From an uncultured bacterium (GTDB lineage Bacteria > Cyanobacteriota > Vampirovibrionia > Gastranaerophilales > Gastranaerophilaceae): a DNA stretch of 64,000 nucleotides. Each line of letters begins with the position of its first letter. Position 1 is the stretch's first letter. Made by a program: the position numbers and the translations under genes. The notes under the pieces were generated by a model. It saw only the letters and a list, made by a program, of their open reading frames with translations, searched no databases and had not been told where the DNA came from. Positions 15,811 to 25,278 of the stretch are shown here, piece after piece. The DNA lies in NCBI GenBank assembly GCA_949283255.1, contig CASDRS010000007.1:1-64000 (forward strand), read 5' to 3'.

Positions 15811-17586
15811 TTACGAATTAAAAAATGCTCCAAAAGCGGTCTTTTTTTTGTCAACGGGCATAAGACCTATGCCCTGTCCACCGGCGCCGGTTGATGCGGT
15901 AGCTGCTGCAACTTTGTTAGCATTGGCAGCTGCATTGTTCGTCGCAGCGGCGGTGGCGTCTGCCTTAGAGGCATTCGCGGCTCCCGTTGAATTACCCGCT
16001 GATTGATTTTGTGCATTTTGTGCAAGCATAGCTTTTCTAGCCTGCTCTCTCTTATTCGTTTGGATTCTGTTTATCAAAGGAATAAATACACCAAGTGAAA
16101 TTAATGAGAATGCAAGATTGCCTAATTGACATACAGAACGTAGATTTTCGGCTCTCTTGTTCGGCAACTCACTTGTTGATTTTAGTGCAGTGTGCTTAGT
16201 CCAGTGCCAGAATTTTTCAAATACATTGGCACCTTCTTTTAGAGGTTTCAAATCATTGATTAATTTTACACCTTCATCTTTATATAGCCATTCTATGAAA
16301 CTTGCAATACCCTTTGCTGCATAATCGCCCAAGAAATAAAAACTTGAGAATGTTGCAAGATCTCTAACAGTAGATTCTCTTAAATCATTAAAGTCTTCAG
16401 AAGCACCCATACGACTTGCAAATGTTGCAGTAGAAACAATTCTTGCCTGATCCATAGATGGGAAGAACTTTTTAAACTCTAACATACCAAAAGTAGGTAT
16501 TTTCATCATAGATAACCAAGACAAGCCAAGCATTGAGCCAATAGATATAAACTTCTGCTTTAATAACTTAGACTTTTCTTCTTTAGTTAAATGACGTTCT
16601 TCGTTATCATTGTATATTGGAGCACCCTTCTTGCCACCTGTCTTATGTGTAATCCATCTGTTAATAGGTTGAGCAGCCAAAGCCAAAGGTATAATAATTG
16701 ACAAACCGCCCAAACTCTTCCATTTAACAAGCTTTTGAGCCTTAGTAATATATTTACCGAATTCATCCGCTGATGATATACCTACATTCTTTGAATCATG
16801 AAGAACTTCAACAGAGTTCTTTAACAACGCTTCAAGAGAATTACCGAAATATTTACCATCAGGGTTATTCTTAGTAAATTTAATATTTTCTGATATGTGA
16901 GTTTTATCAACAATATTTGATATAGCCTTATTGATAGCTTTCTTATCAAGCTTACCTTCAGAATCAGCCATCTGACCTAAGTGAGTAAATATTTTATCAA
17001 ATGTTTCAGGATCAGACTTATAAATTTCAGCAAAAGATTTATCTATCTCTTTACCATCAACGCCCTTCAAATCAAGGAACATATTCTTTAAGGTATTAGA
17101 ATAATTTTCAGCACCACTTCCAAGATAGAAAGAATTTAAAGTTTTTAAAGTTTCTCTATCAGCCCAGTTGTGAGCAAGGTTAGAACCCTTACCCATAATC
17201 TTACCGCTCATAAGCATTGCAATCGGAATAACGAATGCTCCAGGTAAAATACAGTTGATAAACAAACCAGAACTTTCTCTGCGTAGAGCTTCAAAGCCTG
17301 CAAGAAAGTTAAACTTACGTTTTACCTTACCATTTTCATCTCTTATAACATTACCGTTTTCATCAGTTTGCTTTGAAGCAGCAACCGTTTCAATAATAGA
17401 ACGAGGAATTATCGCTGTTGACAAGTCCAAAACAGTAACGTTAACCATAGGTTCAGCTTCGCATCTTTGCATAGCACGAATTGCCAAGTCCGCAATACCA
17501 GTAAATGATGGACTTTGCTTATTATCCCTAACTTTCAATGGGGTATTATTTTTATCTACACTTGCTACGCTAACCTTTTGTATCAT
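15811..17586 (-). CDS. SPxFTG-motif membrane protein
   Basis: A 591-residue protein that leads the two-gene unit. It has SPSFTG at residues 25-30, preceded by a basic hydrophilic leader without a hydrophobic core. RRESSGLFI is followed by a hydrophobic segment near residues 115-132. Later come QPINRWITHKTGGKKG and DLRESTVRDL, then further hydrophobic stretches. The tail is Ala/Asn/Thr-rich low complexity ending KTAFGAFFNS. The conserved SPxFTG motif shortly after the start in both paralogues looks like a sorting or docking signal, which is inference. No enzyme motif is seen. Confidence 0.8.
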   Translation of the reverse strand: MIQKVSVASVDKNNTPLKVRDNKQSPSFTGIADLAIRAMQRCEAEPMVNVTVLDLSTAIIPRSIIETVAASKQTDENGNVIRDENGKVKRKFNFLAGFEALRRESSGLFINCILPGAFVIPIAMLMSGKIMGKGSNLAHNWADRETLKTLNSFYLGSGAENYSNTLKNMFLDLKGVDGKEIDKSFAEIYKSDPETFDKIFTHLGQMADSEGKLDKKAINKAISNIVDKTHISENIKFTKNNPDGKYFGNSLEALLKNSVEVLHDSKNVGISSADEFGKYITKAQKLVKWKSLGGLSIIIPLALAAQPINRWITHKTGGKKGAPIYNDNEERHLTKEEKSKLLKQKFISIGSMLGLSWLSMMKIPTFGMLEFKKFFPSMDQARIVSTATFASRMGASEDFNDLRESTVRDLATFSSFYFLGDYAAKGIASFIEWLYKDEGVKLINDLKPLKEGANVFEKFWHWTKHTALKSTSELPNKRAENLRSVCQLGNLAFSLISLGVFIPLINRIQTNKREQARKAMLAQNAQNQSAGNSTGAANASKADATAAATNNAAANANKVAAATASTGAGGQGIGLMPVDKKKTAFGAFFNS

Positions 17587-17950
17587 AATTCTTTAATCTT
17601 TTTTAACACTAATAATTATAGCAACACTACATTTATATTAAAAGCCCCGAATAAAAAAAATTGCCATTTAAACACTAAATGTAAAGGGAATATTAAGATT
17701 AGTTTTTAAATATTTTTATAAATTTATAGTATTTTTAGAAATTTTATTCTTTTTTTACGTTTTTATGGACGTTATTACGAACAACAAAGCGCAAAAACAC
17801 AAAATTATTGCCTGTCAGGAGTTTGTAAATATTTGTAACAAATACACTCGTAACTTGCTCTTGGTATGTACTTTATATATACAACTAAAAGAAAAAGCAT
17901 GCCCATAATTTAATTACATGATATAATTTGATAGATTAAAGGAGATAAAA
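17587..17950. other. 364-bp intergenic region with an orphan promoter-like pair
   Basis: It separates the divergent SPxFTG operon and rsmE. It contains TGTAA-N7-TAACA at 17824-17840 and ACTTTATATA at 17870-17879, the two parts of the element seen upstream of several lineage-specific genes, but with 29 bp between them rather than 26 or 36. A separate TATAAT near 17920 and AAAGGAG at 17940 serve rsmE. A 47-codon frame from 17765 has no ribosome site and is not called. The rest is AT-rich sequence without other structure I can support. Confidence 0.5.
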
Positions 17951-18700
17951 GTGCCTCATTTTTTTATAAAATCAACTGAAGTTGACGGTAATAAAATTAC
18001 AATAAATGATAATGAAACTTATAACCATATAGCAAAATCTCTCAGAATAAAAACAGGAGAGCCGTTGTTACTTATAGATGAAAACAAAATTCAATATGAA
18101 ACAACTGTGGAAGAGGTTACTAAAAAAGAAATACAGGTAAAAATAAATAAATCTTACAAATCAAAACGGGAACTTAATTTTCACCTGTATTTGGCACAAA
18201 GTCCGCTTAGAAGTGACGCTCAATCAACAATCATAGAGAAAGCCACAGAACTTGGAGCAAGCGGAGTTTACCCGATTTACACAGACAATTGTGCTCTAAA
18301 AAAAGATGTTATAGAAAAAAAGATACCTAAGTGGCAAAAAATTATGCAAGAAGCTTCAAAACAATGCGAAAGAGCTAATATTCCGACATGTTTTGAACTA
18401 ACAACAATGGAAGATCTTTTAAAGAACAACAAATTTGACTATATAATAGCATTTTGCGAAAGAGATGCTGATATGACTTTTAGAGATTTTATCTCTGATA
18501 AACCAGAACTGTTTAAAGAGTCAAAAGTTCTGGTCATCATCGGCCCTGAAGGCGGATTTTCACAAAAAGAATTTGACTTTTTCACAAACAACGCAATCCC
18601 GAAACTTACACTGGGAGATTTAATATTAAAAGCAGAAACAGCTGTTATAGTAGCTCTGGGAAACATTATCTATGAATACAACAATACTAAGCAAAATTAA
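17951..18700 (+). CDS. rsmE: 16S rRNA m3U1498 methyltransferase
   Basis: SAM-dependent N3-methylation of U1498 in 16S rRNA. A 249-residue SPOUT (trefoil-knot) protein with the N-terminal PUA-like part, LAQSPLRSDA, the IEKATELGASGVYPI motif, CERANIP, the SAM-binding knot VIIGPEGGFSQKE, and LTLGDLILKAETAV, all classic RsmE signatures. The start is GTG, supported by AAAGGAG 7 nt upstream. Its 3' end overlaps cca by 29 bp. Confidence 0.95.
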   Translation: MPHFFIKSTEVDGNKITINDNETYNHIAKSLRIKTGEPLLLIDENKIQYETTVEEVTKKEIQVKINKSYKSKRELNFHLYLAQSPLRSDAQSTIIEKATELGASGVYPIYTDNCALKKDVIEKKIPKWQKIMQEASKQCERANIPTCFELTTMEDLLKNNKFDYIIAFCERDADMTFRDFISDKPELFKESKVLVIIGPEGGFSQKEFDFFTNNAIPKLTLGDLILKAETAVIVALGNIIYEYNNTKQN

Positions 18701-20093
18701 AAATGATAAAATAATTTCAAAAATTGCAGAAACTTTTCCGAACACAAAAATCTATATTGTTGGCGGAACAGTCAGAGATTTTTTGATGGATATAACAAGC
18801 TACGATCGAGACATAATTGTATGTGATAAAGAGGCAAAGGATGTTGCAATAGAGCTACATAATGTCTTTGATTCAGCTTATGTTCCCTTAGACGAAGAAA
18901 ATAAAATTTATAGAATAGTGTTACATTCAAAAGAGGACGAAAACCACCAAAGTATGATTGATATTACCAATCCGATAGGTAATACACTCGAAGATGATTT
19001 AAGAAGAAGAGATTTAACAATAAATTCAATAGCTGTCGAAATCCACACAGGCGAGACTATAGACCTTTTTGGCGGAATTGCTGATATTAAAAGAAAAATC
19101 TTAAGCTACATTGAAGAAACAAATTTTGTCGATGACCCTCTAAGACTTTTAAGAGTGTATAGATTTCAAGCACTGTTAAATTTTTCGATTGATACTGAAA
19201 CATTACAGGCAATATGTAAATATGCAAAGCTTATAAACAAACCGGCAAAAGAAAGAGTTGCCTATGAGCTAATGAAATTGTTTAGCGGTAAATATACGCA
19301 CACAGCACTGCTTAATATGAATAAAACTTGGCTGCTTGAAGAAATTTTTCCAATAGTCAAAGAACTAAAACAAGTTCCGTCAAACACCCACCATCATCTT
19401 GATTTATTGCATCACAGCATTGAAACCGTTCGTCAAATACAAAATTTATACGATGAAGCTGATGATAGGGTAAAAGCACACCTTGATAAAGTTGACTTTG
19501 GAGGATTTTCAAGACTCACACACATAAAACTTGCAGGATTTCTTCACGATATAGGCAAGTTTTCAACTTGGACAATAGATGAAACCACAGGCCGCCACAG
19601 ATTTATTAAGCACGATGAAGTTGGCTCGAAACTGGTAAAACCAATACTAAAGAGTTTAACATTCTCAAACAAACAAATCACATATATCTCTGAAATGATT
19701 AAAAATCACATCTACCCGTCCCAACTGATGACAAGCAGCGAAGTTAACGAAAAAGCAATGACAAGATACCTTCGAAAACTCGGAGATAACACTGTGGATA
19801 ACATTATCCTTGCAAAGGCAGACAGGCTTTCTGCAAGAGGCGAAGCAATTACAAAAGAGATAATTGAAACTAACATCAACAACCTTGACAGATTGCTTGA
19901 TTTCTACTTCGATTCACTGGAAACACTAAAACCGCTCCCGAAATTGCTTGACGGAAACGAAATTATGCAAATACTAAATATCTCCCCATCACCAAAACTT
20001 GGAGAAATACTATCATCATTACACGAAGCACAACTTAACGGTGATGTAACAACAAAAGATGAAGCAATCACATTTGTTAAATCACATAAATAG
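18672..20093 (+). CDS. cca: tRNA nucleotidyltransferase (CCA-adding/poly(A) polymerase family) with HD domain
   Basis: A 473-residue class II nucleotidyltransferase that adds or repairs the tRNA 3' CCA. Order: the GGTVRDFLMD motif, catalytic DRD, LRRRDLTINSIA, the RLLRVYRFQAL neck/body, then an HD domain with FLHDIGKF. The tRNA-Pro here lacks a genomic CCA while both tRNA-Leu genes encode it, so this enzyme is needed at least for tRNA-Pro. Cyanobacteria-like lineages can split A- and CC-adding activities between two paralogues, so exact specificity cannot be settled from one gene. The start lies inside rsmE, suggesting coupling. Confidence 0.9.
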   Translation: MNTTILSKIKNDKIISKIAETFPNTKIYIVGGTVRDFLMDITSYDRDIIVCDKEAKDVAIELHNVFDSAYVPLDEENKIYRIVLHSKEDENHQSMIDITNPIGNTLEDDLRRRDLTINSIAVEIHTGETIDLFGGIADIKRKILSYIEETNFVDDPLRLLRVYRFQALLNFSIDTETLQAICKYAKLINKPAKERVAYELMKLFSGKYTHTALLNMNKTWLLEEIFPIVKELKQVPSNTHHHLDLLHHSIETVRQIQNLYDEADDRVKAHLDKVDFGGFSRLTHIKLAGFLHDIGKFSTWTIDETTGRHRFIKHDEVGSKLVKPILKSLTFSNKQITYISEMIKNHIYPSQLMTSSEVNEKAMTRYLRKLGDNTVDNIILAKADRLSARGEAITKEIIETNINNLDRLLDFYFDSLETLKPLPKLLDGNEIMQILNISPSPKLGEILSSLHEAQLNGDVTTKDEAITFVKSHK

Positions 20094-20144
20094 CTATTTA
20101 TACAAACAAATATACAAAAAATTTAATTATTAAAGTGCTAATTC

Positions 20145-21077
20145 TTAGCCCATTTGAGCGTTAGCACCACCAACAACTTCAACAATTTCCTGAGTAATAG
20201 CAGCTTGACGAGACTTGTTATACTCGATAGACAAAGTTGCTATCATCTTTTCAGCATTAGAAGTTGCAGCTGACATAGCAGTCATACGAGAAGCCAATTC
20301 ACTAGCTTGAGCTTCAAGCAATGACTGATAAATAATATTTGTTATATACATAGGAACAACTTTTTGTAAAATATGATGCATATCAGGTTCAAATTCCATC
20401 AACGGATCAACAACATTATCATGAAGTCTTTCGCTATCTTCAGTGATTGTCTTCAATGGCAGAACTTCCCATTCTTCAACAAAATAGCTCATCATATTTT
20501 TGAAACGAGTTGTCATAATTTCAATTTTATCAATTTTTCCGCTTACAAAATATTCAGCCAAATCTTCAGTTATAAGCTTTGCACCTTCAGCAGAAGGATT
20601 GGCTGCAACATTAATGTAAGACTTTACAATCTCACAATCATAACTCTTAACTCTGCGTTTAAGAGCTGAAAGTCCTTTTTGACCAATTATAAACAAATAA
20701 GTCTTGATACCCTTTGAAGAATACTCTTCGATACGGCTGATCGTTTTTCTAACAACATTAGCATTGTAAGCTCCTGCCAAACCCTTATTGGAAGAATTAA
20801 CCAAAAGCCCTACAGCCTTAATCTCACGAACCTTTAAAAGTGCAGGATAATTATCTACCGCAGACTTAATCTTAAGAGTTGCAGTACTAAAATCACCCAC
20901 AGAATTCAACAACTTTTTAAACATAGTATTCAAATTCTGAGTAAAAGGACGAGAAGCTTTTACAGTACTTTCTGCCTTTTTAACCTTTGCAGCAGCAACC
21001 ATTTTCATTGCTCTGGTAATTTTCTTTGTACTCTCTACACTTTTAATTCTGTTTTTAATATCCTTCAAATTCGCCAT
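20145..21077 (-). CDS. atpG: ATP synthase F1 subunit gamma
   Basis: Central rotor shaft of F1. A 310-residue protein beginning MANLKDIKNRIKSVEST and ending with RQAAITQEIVEVVGGA, both typical, plus ELASRMTAMSAATSNA in the C-terminal coiled coil. The roughly 35-residue regulatory insertion found in photosynthetic cyanobacterial and chloroplast gamma subunits is not evident between TTRFKNMMSYF and the MHHILQKVVPMYI region, where only a shorter acidic loop is seen. Last gene of the atp cluster; beta and epsilon are not in this window. Confidence 0.96.
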   Translation of the reverse strand: MANLKDIKNRIKSVESTKKITRAMKMVAAAKVKKAESTVKASRPFTQNLNTMFKKLLNSVGDFSTATLKIKSAVDNYPALLKVREIKAVGLLVNSSNKGLAGAYNANVVRKTISRIEEYSSKGIKTYLFIIGQKGLSALKRRVKSYDCEIVKSYINVAANPSAEGAKLITEDLAEYFVSGKIDKIEIMTTRFKNMMSYFVEEWEVLPLKTITEDSERLHDNVVDPLMEFEPDMHHILQKVVPMYITNIIYQSLLEAQASELASRMTAMSAATSNAEKMIATLSIEYNKSRQAAITQEIVEVVGGANAQMG

Positions 21078-21137
21078 AACTAATCCTTTGATATAATCGG
21101 GAGGAGAAAATTAAATTTCTCCTCCATATTAATTAAA

Positions 21138-22649
21138 CTAAAATGTTTTCTTAAAAGTTGCTATTGCATCTCTCAATGTCGACTTATCCTCATCAGAAAG
21201 AGCAGCACCACCATCTAGTTTTGCCATCAACTCTTTCAAATTACCGTTCAAATAAGCAAACAAATCCTTCTTAAATCTAGCAACATCTTGATTTGCGATA
21301 TCATCAAGCAAACCTTCGTTTGCCGCAAATAATATGCAAACCTGCTCAGCAACACTCAAAGGTGAATATTGAGGTTGTTTCAATACTTCAGTCAATTTTT
21401 CACCTCTCAGCAACTGTTTCTTTGTAGAAGCATCCAAATCGGAAGCGAACTGAGCGAACGCAGCCAATTCATTATACTGAGCCAAATCTAATCTCAACTT
21501 CCCGGCAACTTGTTTAATACCCTTAGTTTGAGCAGCACCACCAACACGGGATACTGAAATACCAGCGTTGATTGCAGGTCTTACACCAGCATTGAACAAG
21601 TTAGATTCCAAGAAAATCTGTCCGTCAGTGATTGAAATTACGTTTGTAGGAATGTAAGCTGAAACATCTCCTGCCTGTGTTTCGATGATTGGAAGAGCTG
21701 TAATACTACCACCGCCAAGTTCATCATTCAATTTTACGGCACGTTCAAGAAGTCTTGAGTGCAAGTAAAATACATCACCAGGATAAGCTTCACGTCCAGG
21801 AGGTCTCTTTAAAAGCAAACTCATTGCACGATAAGCCTGAGCGTGTTTACTCAAGTCATCATATACAATAAGAACATCTTTACCTTGTTCCAAAAATTCT
21901 TCACCAATAGCAACACCTGCAAATGGTGCGATATATTGTAACGGAGCAGACTCATTTGCTGTAGCTGAAACTATTATTGAATATTCCATAGCTCCGTGTT
22001 CTTCCAATGTTTTTGCAATCTGAGCAACGGTAGAAGCCTTCTGACCTATTGCAACATAAATACAAATTACATCTTTACCACGTTGGTTAATAATAGTATC
22101 AATCGCAATTGCAGTCTTTCCTGTTTGTCTATCTCCGATAATCAACTCACGTTGTCCACGTCCGATAGGAGTCAAAGCATCGATAGATGTTAACCCTGTC
22201 TGAAGTGGTTGGTGAACTGATTTTCTTGTAACAATACCAGGAGCTACACGTTCGATTGGACGAGTTTTTGTATATTCATACTCACCTTTTCCGTCCAAGA
22301 CCTTACCTGTAGGATCGACTATTCTGCCGATTAGTCCATCACCTACAGGAACTGACGCGATTCTTCCGGTTGTTTTTACTGTCATACCTTCTTTAATGTG
22401 GGTATAATCACCAAGGATTACGACACCTACATTATCCTCATCAAGGTTTAATGTAATGCCTAATGTATCCTTTCCATCGTCAAATACAACAAGCTCACTT
22501 GCCATAACATTGCGCAAACCGTAAATTCTCGCAATGCCATCACCTACTTCTATTACTCGACCGGTATTGGCAATTTCAGTTTGAATTTCGAAATTCTCAA
22601 TCTTACTTCTGATTATAGAGCTTATTTCATCAGGTTTAATAACTGCCAT
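21138..22649 (-). CDS. atpA: ATP synthase F1 subunit alpha
   Basis: Non-catalytic nucleotide-binding subunit of F1. The 503-residue length is standard. Walker A is [14 protein letters not shown], the Walker B region is [16 protein letters not shown], and the signature is [17 protein letters not shown]. It sits between delta and gamma, as in the cyanobacterial atp1 order. Confidence 0.98.
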   Translation of the reverse strand: MAVIKPDEISSIIRSKIENFEIQTEIANTGRVIEVGDGIARIYGLRNVMASELVVFDDGKDTLGITLNLDEDNVGVVILGDYTHIKEGMTVKTTGRIASVPVGDGLIGRIVDPTGKVLDGKGEYEYTKTRPIERVAPGIVTRKSVHQPLQTGLTSIDALTPIGRGQRELIIGDRQTGKTAIAIDTIINQRGKDVICIYVAIGQKASTVAQIAKTLEEHGAMEYSIIVSATANESAPLQYIAPFAGVAIGEEFLEQGKDVLIVYDDLSKHAQAYRAMSLLLKRPPGREAYPGDVFYLHSRLLERAVKLNDELGGGSITALPIIETQAGDVSAYIPTNVISITDGQIFLESNLFNAGVRPAINAGISVSRVGGAAQTKGIKQVAGKLRLDLAQYNELAAFAQFASDLDASTKKQLLRGEKLTEVLKQPQYSPLSVAEQVCILFAANEGLLDDIANQDVARFKKDLFAYLNGNLKELMAKLDGGAALSDEDKSTLRDAIATFKKTF

Positions 22650-22666
22650 AATTTCCTCTTTCAGTT

Positions 22667-23224
22667 TTATTTTAACATCAAACTTTTACTTAACTTATCG
22701 ATACGAGTCTTCAAACTCATATCAATAACATCATCATTTATCTTCACGGTAATACCTGCTATAATGTCGCTATCTATATTCCAAGTAGGCTGAACAGTTT
22801 TACCGAGTCTGGAATTTAGTTTTTCAACGATTCTGTTCTTATAATCTTCGTCCAATTCTACTGCCGAAACAACTGTAACAGGTTGAATATTTCTAAGATC
22901 ATTTAATTTATCTACAAAATCTTCATGAATTTCACTAAACTCAGCAATTCGTTTTTTATAAACCAATATTTTTAGAAAATAAATAAGATGTTCATCAATC
23001 TTACCCTTAAAAATATCCTCTAAAATATCCGTTTTAACTTCATCAGTAAACGATGGATTACAAAGAACCTCTCTCAAATCAGCAGATTCTGCCAAAGTAT
23101 CATCCACCAATTTTAATTCATCTGCTAACTTATCCAACGTCATAACACCATCATTACAAATTTGAATAAGAGCATCTGCATAATTCTTTGCTGCTAATGA
23201 AATATGTTCAACTGATTTATCCAT
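22667..23224 (-). CDS. atpH: ATP synthase F1 subunit delta
   Basis: Peripheral-stalk cap that joins the b subunits to F1 (OSCP type). A 185-residue protein with the family layout: an N-terminal helical domain ([13 protein letters not shown]), a central linker, and a C-terminal region with [19 protein letters not shown] and [24 protein letters not shown]. It lies 17 bp upstream of atpA and 3 bp after atpF. Confidence 0.93.
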   Translation of the reverse strand: MDKSVEHISLAAKNYADALIQICNDGVMTLDKLADELKLVDDTLAESADLREVLCNPSFTDEVKTDILEDIFKGKIDEHLIYFLKILVYKKRIAEFSEIHEDFVDKLNDLRNIQPVTVVSAVELDEDYKNRIVEKLNSRLGKTVQPTWNIDSDIIAGITVKINDDVIDMSLKTRIDKLSKSLMLK

Positions 23225-23227
23225 AGT

Positions 23228-23737
23228 CTATAATTTCACCTTATCTAACTCGTTTATGCTTTCTTCAATATACTTTTTATGCAAATCAGGTTCGGCAACC
23301 AAACGAGATTTCACGTATTTTTTTGCAAGCTCAACAGAAGAGCGAGAAGTCTTATCTGTTAAAGACGCTATCAACGTTTTTTCTTCAGCATCAATAACTT
23401 TTTTAGTATTGTTTTTAATTTGCTGAAGCTTACGTTCAACACCCTCTGAGATAGATGCCGCAACATTATCAGCTTGTTTTGAAGCAAGTGTCAATACGCC
23501 TAAAATTTCATCATCAATGTGCTCAATTTTATGTTTCGCATCATCGAGATGTTTTCTAGCTTGTTCTCTAACCTGCTTTGAATTTTCTATAGCATCAACT
23601 ATATCATCTCTAAGCTTTTGAACTACAGTACCTACCTTTAGTTTCTGCATTACAATCACTGCCAAAACCAGAAGCACTATGAAATTAAACGTATTTGATT
23701 CTAATATTAAATTCCAAAAATTTGCTAATTCACTCAT
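23228..23737 (-). CDS. atpF: ATP synthase F0 subunit b
   Basis: Membrane-anchored peripheral stalk subunit. A 169-residue protein: a short periplasmic start, one transmembrane helix (FNFIVLLVLAVIVMQ, residues about 17-32), then a long charged coiled coil. The position right after the second b-type gene and before delta matches cyanobacterial b. Its start codon overlaps the stop of the preceding gene by one base. Confidence 0.9.
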   Translation of the reverse strand: MSELANFWNLILESNTFNFIVLLVLAVIVMQKLKVGTVVQKLRDDIVDAIENSKQVREQARKHLDDAKHKIEHIDDEILGVLTLASKQADNVAASISEGVERKLQQIKNNTKKVIDAEEKTLIASLTDKTSRSSVELAKKYVKSRLVAEPDLHKKYIEESINELDKVKL

Positions 23738-24195
23738 TATTTAACTCCGTTTAATAATGCTTCATCACGGATCTTGACGTCCATGCCCATAACCTTTGAC
23801 GCAATGCTTTCTGCCAAACCTACAACCTTTGAATCAAGTTCAGGTGTAGCTGAAGCTTTTTCCTGAGCCAAAGAATCTTTTTTAGCCTGAATTTCTTCTG
23901 CAGCCTTGTGAGACATATCATCAGTAAGGGACTTGCCTTTAGCGTTTTCACCTTCAATCCTTTCAGATATAATCTTTCTGGATTTTTTATCGGCTTCGCC
24001 CAAACGATTATCTCTATCCGCTAATATGCCCTGAGCATCGTCATCAAACTTCTTTGCATCATCATAGTTAGTGTCCAAAAGATTTTTTCTTTCATAGACA
24101 ACTTTAGTCAGTGGAACATAGAATATTCTATTCATAATTTCCACGAAAACTAAAAAACTGATTATAGACACCAAAAATGTTGCATTAAATTCCAT
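23737..24195 (-). CDS. atpF': ATP synthase F0 subunit b'
   Basis: Second, divergent b-type stalk subunit, 152 residues. A single N-terminal membrane helix (FNATFLVSIISFLVFVEI) is followed by the b' motif NRIFYVPLTKVVYERK and a coiled coil with many Asp/Lys/Ala. Having separate b and b' genes is typical of cyanobacteria, chloroplasts and some photosynthetic proteobacteria rather than most heterotrophs. It sits between c and b. Confidence 0.9.
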   Translation of the reverse strand: MEFNATFLVSIISFLVFVEIMNRIFYVPLTKVVYERKNLLDTNYDDAKKFDDDAQGILADRDNRLGEADKKSRKIISERIEGENAKGKSLTDDMSHKAAEEIQAKKDSLAQEKASATPELDSKVVGLAESIASKVMGMDVKIRDEALLNGVK

Positions 24196-24215
24196 AATGA
24201 CTTACTCTCCAAAAA

Positions 24216-24443
24216 TTACTTGCCTAACAACATGAACGCTACAACGAATGCATACAATGCACAAGCTTCAGAAAGAGCTGCACCAAGTAGGAAGAAACCG
24301 AAGGCCTTACCTGCAACTTCCGGCTGACGAGAAACAGCATCCATCAAACCTTTTGTAGCAAAACCGATACCAAGTCCAGCACCGATTGCACCAAAACCGA
24401 TTGCAATACCTGCACCTAATTGAGCTAATTGTAAATGTTCCAT
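24216..24443 (-). CDS. atpE: ATP synthase F0 subunit c
   Basis: Proteolipid of the rotor ring, 75 residues, two membrane helices joined by the polar loop with RQPE. Helix 1 contains the glycine-rich GAIGAGLGIG stretch. The ion-binding carboxylate is the Glu in GAALSEACALY. The Gln in helix 1 and the Ser/Thr after the Glu that mark sodium-binding rings are absent (Ile and Ala-Cys instead), so proton coupling is inferred. Confidence 0.97.
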   Translation of the reverse strand: MEHLQLAQLGAGIAIGFGAIGAGLGIGFATKGLMDAVSRQPEVAGKAFGFFLLGAALSEACALYAFVVAFMLLGK

Positions 24444-24482
24444 AATTTTTCTCCTTATATTAAACTCATAACTTTAATCGAA

Positions 24483-25172
24483 CTAGTGTTCTTCGCCTGT
24501 AGCAGATCCAATATAAGCAATTGTAAGCATCATAAATACAGTTGCTTGGATAAATGCTACCAATATTTCAAAAAGCATAATTGGCAACGGAGCAAAATAT
24601 GCACACGCACCCAATGCAATTGAAATTAAAATTTCACCTGCAAACACATTTGCAAAAAGTCGGATTGCCAAACTTAAAGGTCTGGTTACCATTTCCAAAA
24701 CTTCTACCAACGCCATTACAATACTTGTAAATGAAAAATCGTGTAAAAAGAATCTTGGACCTTTTTTCATAATGCCTGCACTTAAATAATATATCAAAAC
24801 AATAACAGCCATAGCTGCTGTCAAGTTGATATCATTTGTTGGAGATGCAAGTTCTCCTTGTTTTATATGAATTATTCTTAAAGGCAATTGACCCATAAGA
24901 TTAGCGAACAAAATAAACAAGAATAATGATGCTACAAGAGGCACGTGTTGTTTATTTTGTTCAGGAATCATCGTATCCATGGTGCCCCAGAAAAATCCCA
25001 TAATCTTTTCACAAAATGCTTGTAACTTACCGGGAACTATTGATAAATTTCTGGTTGCTACAAATGCAAAAATTATAAGACATATCATTGCAAACCACAT
25101 TGTAAAAATAGTATCTAAATTAAAACTCAATGTATGTCCGAATAATGAAGTTGTATAAATCCAATGTTCCAT
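24483..25172 (-). CDS. atpB: ATP synthase F0 subunit a
   Basis: Stator channel of F0, 229 residues, about five to six membrane helices. The essential Arg lies in SLAIRLFANVFAGE, and the preceding TRPLSL and the NLMGQLPL block are characteristic. First gene of the minus-strand atp cluster; no atpI-like gene precedes it. A GGGGAGAG ribosome site lies upstream of the ATG. The divergent neighbour is birA. Confidence 0.95.
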   Translation of the reverse strand: MEHWIYTTSLFGHTLSFNLDTIFTMWFAMICLIIFAFVATRNLSIVPGKLQAFCEKIMGFFWGTMDTMIPEQNKQHVPLVASLFLFILFANLMGQLPLRIIHIKQGELASPTNDINLTAAMAVIVLIYYLSAGIMKKGPRFFLHDFSFTSIVMALVEVLEMVTRPLSLAIRLFANVFAGEILISIALGACAYFAPLPIMLFEILVAFIQATVFMMLTIAYIGSATGEEH

Positions 25173-25196
25173 AGATTTCTCTCCCCTTACGCTGCT

Positions 25197-25225
25197 ATAG
25201 TATCACGAGAAAAAAAAAAGCGCAA
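25197..25225 (-). promoter_or_regulatory. Probable atp operon promoter
   Basis: On the minus strand TTGCGC (25225-25220), 17 bp, and TACTAT (25202-25197) precede the atpB start by about 25 nt. The spacing is right for a sigma-70 type promoter, although both hexamers deviate from consensus and the spacer holds a run of ten T. Confidence 0.5.
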
Positions 25226-25278
25226 ACATTTTTTTGTTTGAGGTAAAATATAGCACAGACGGGCTATTTGGAGAATAT

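Noticed and set aside
17765-17908. 47-codon frame between the SPxFTG operon and rsmE
   Set aside because: No ribosome site, no recognisable features, and it contains the promoter-like pair; chance frame length.
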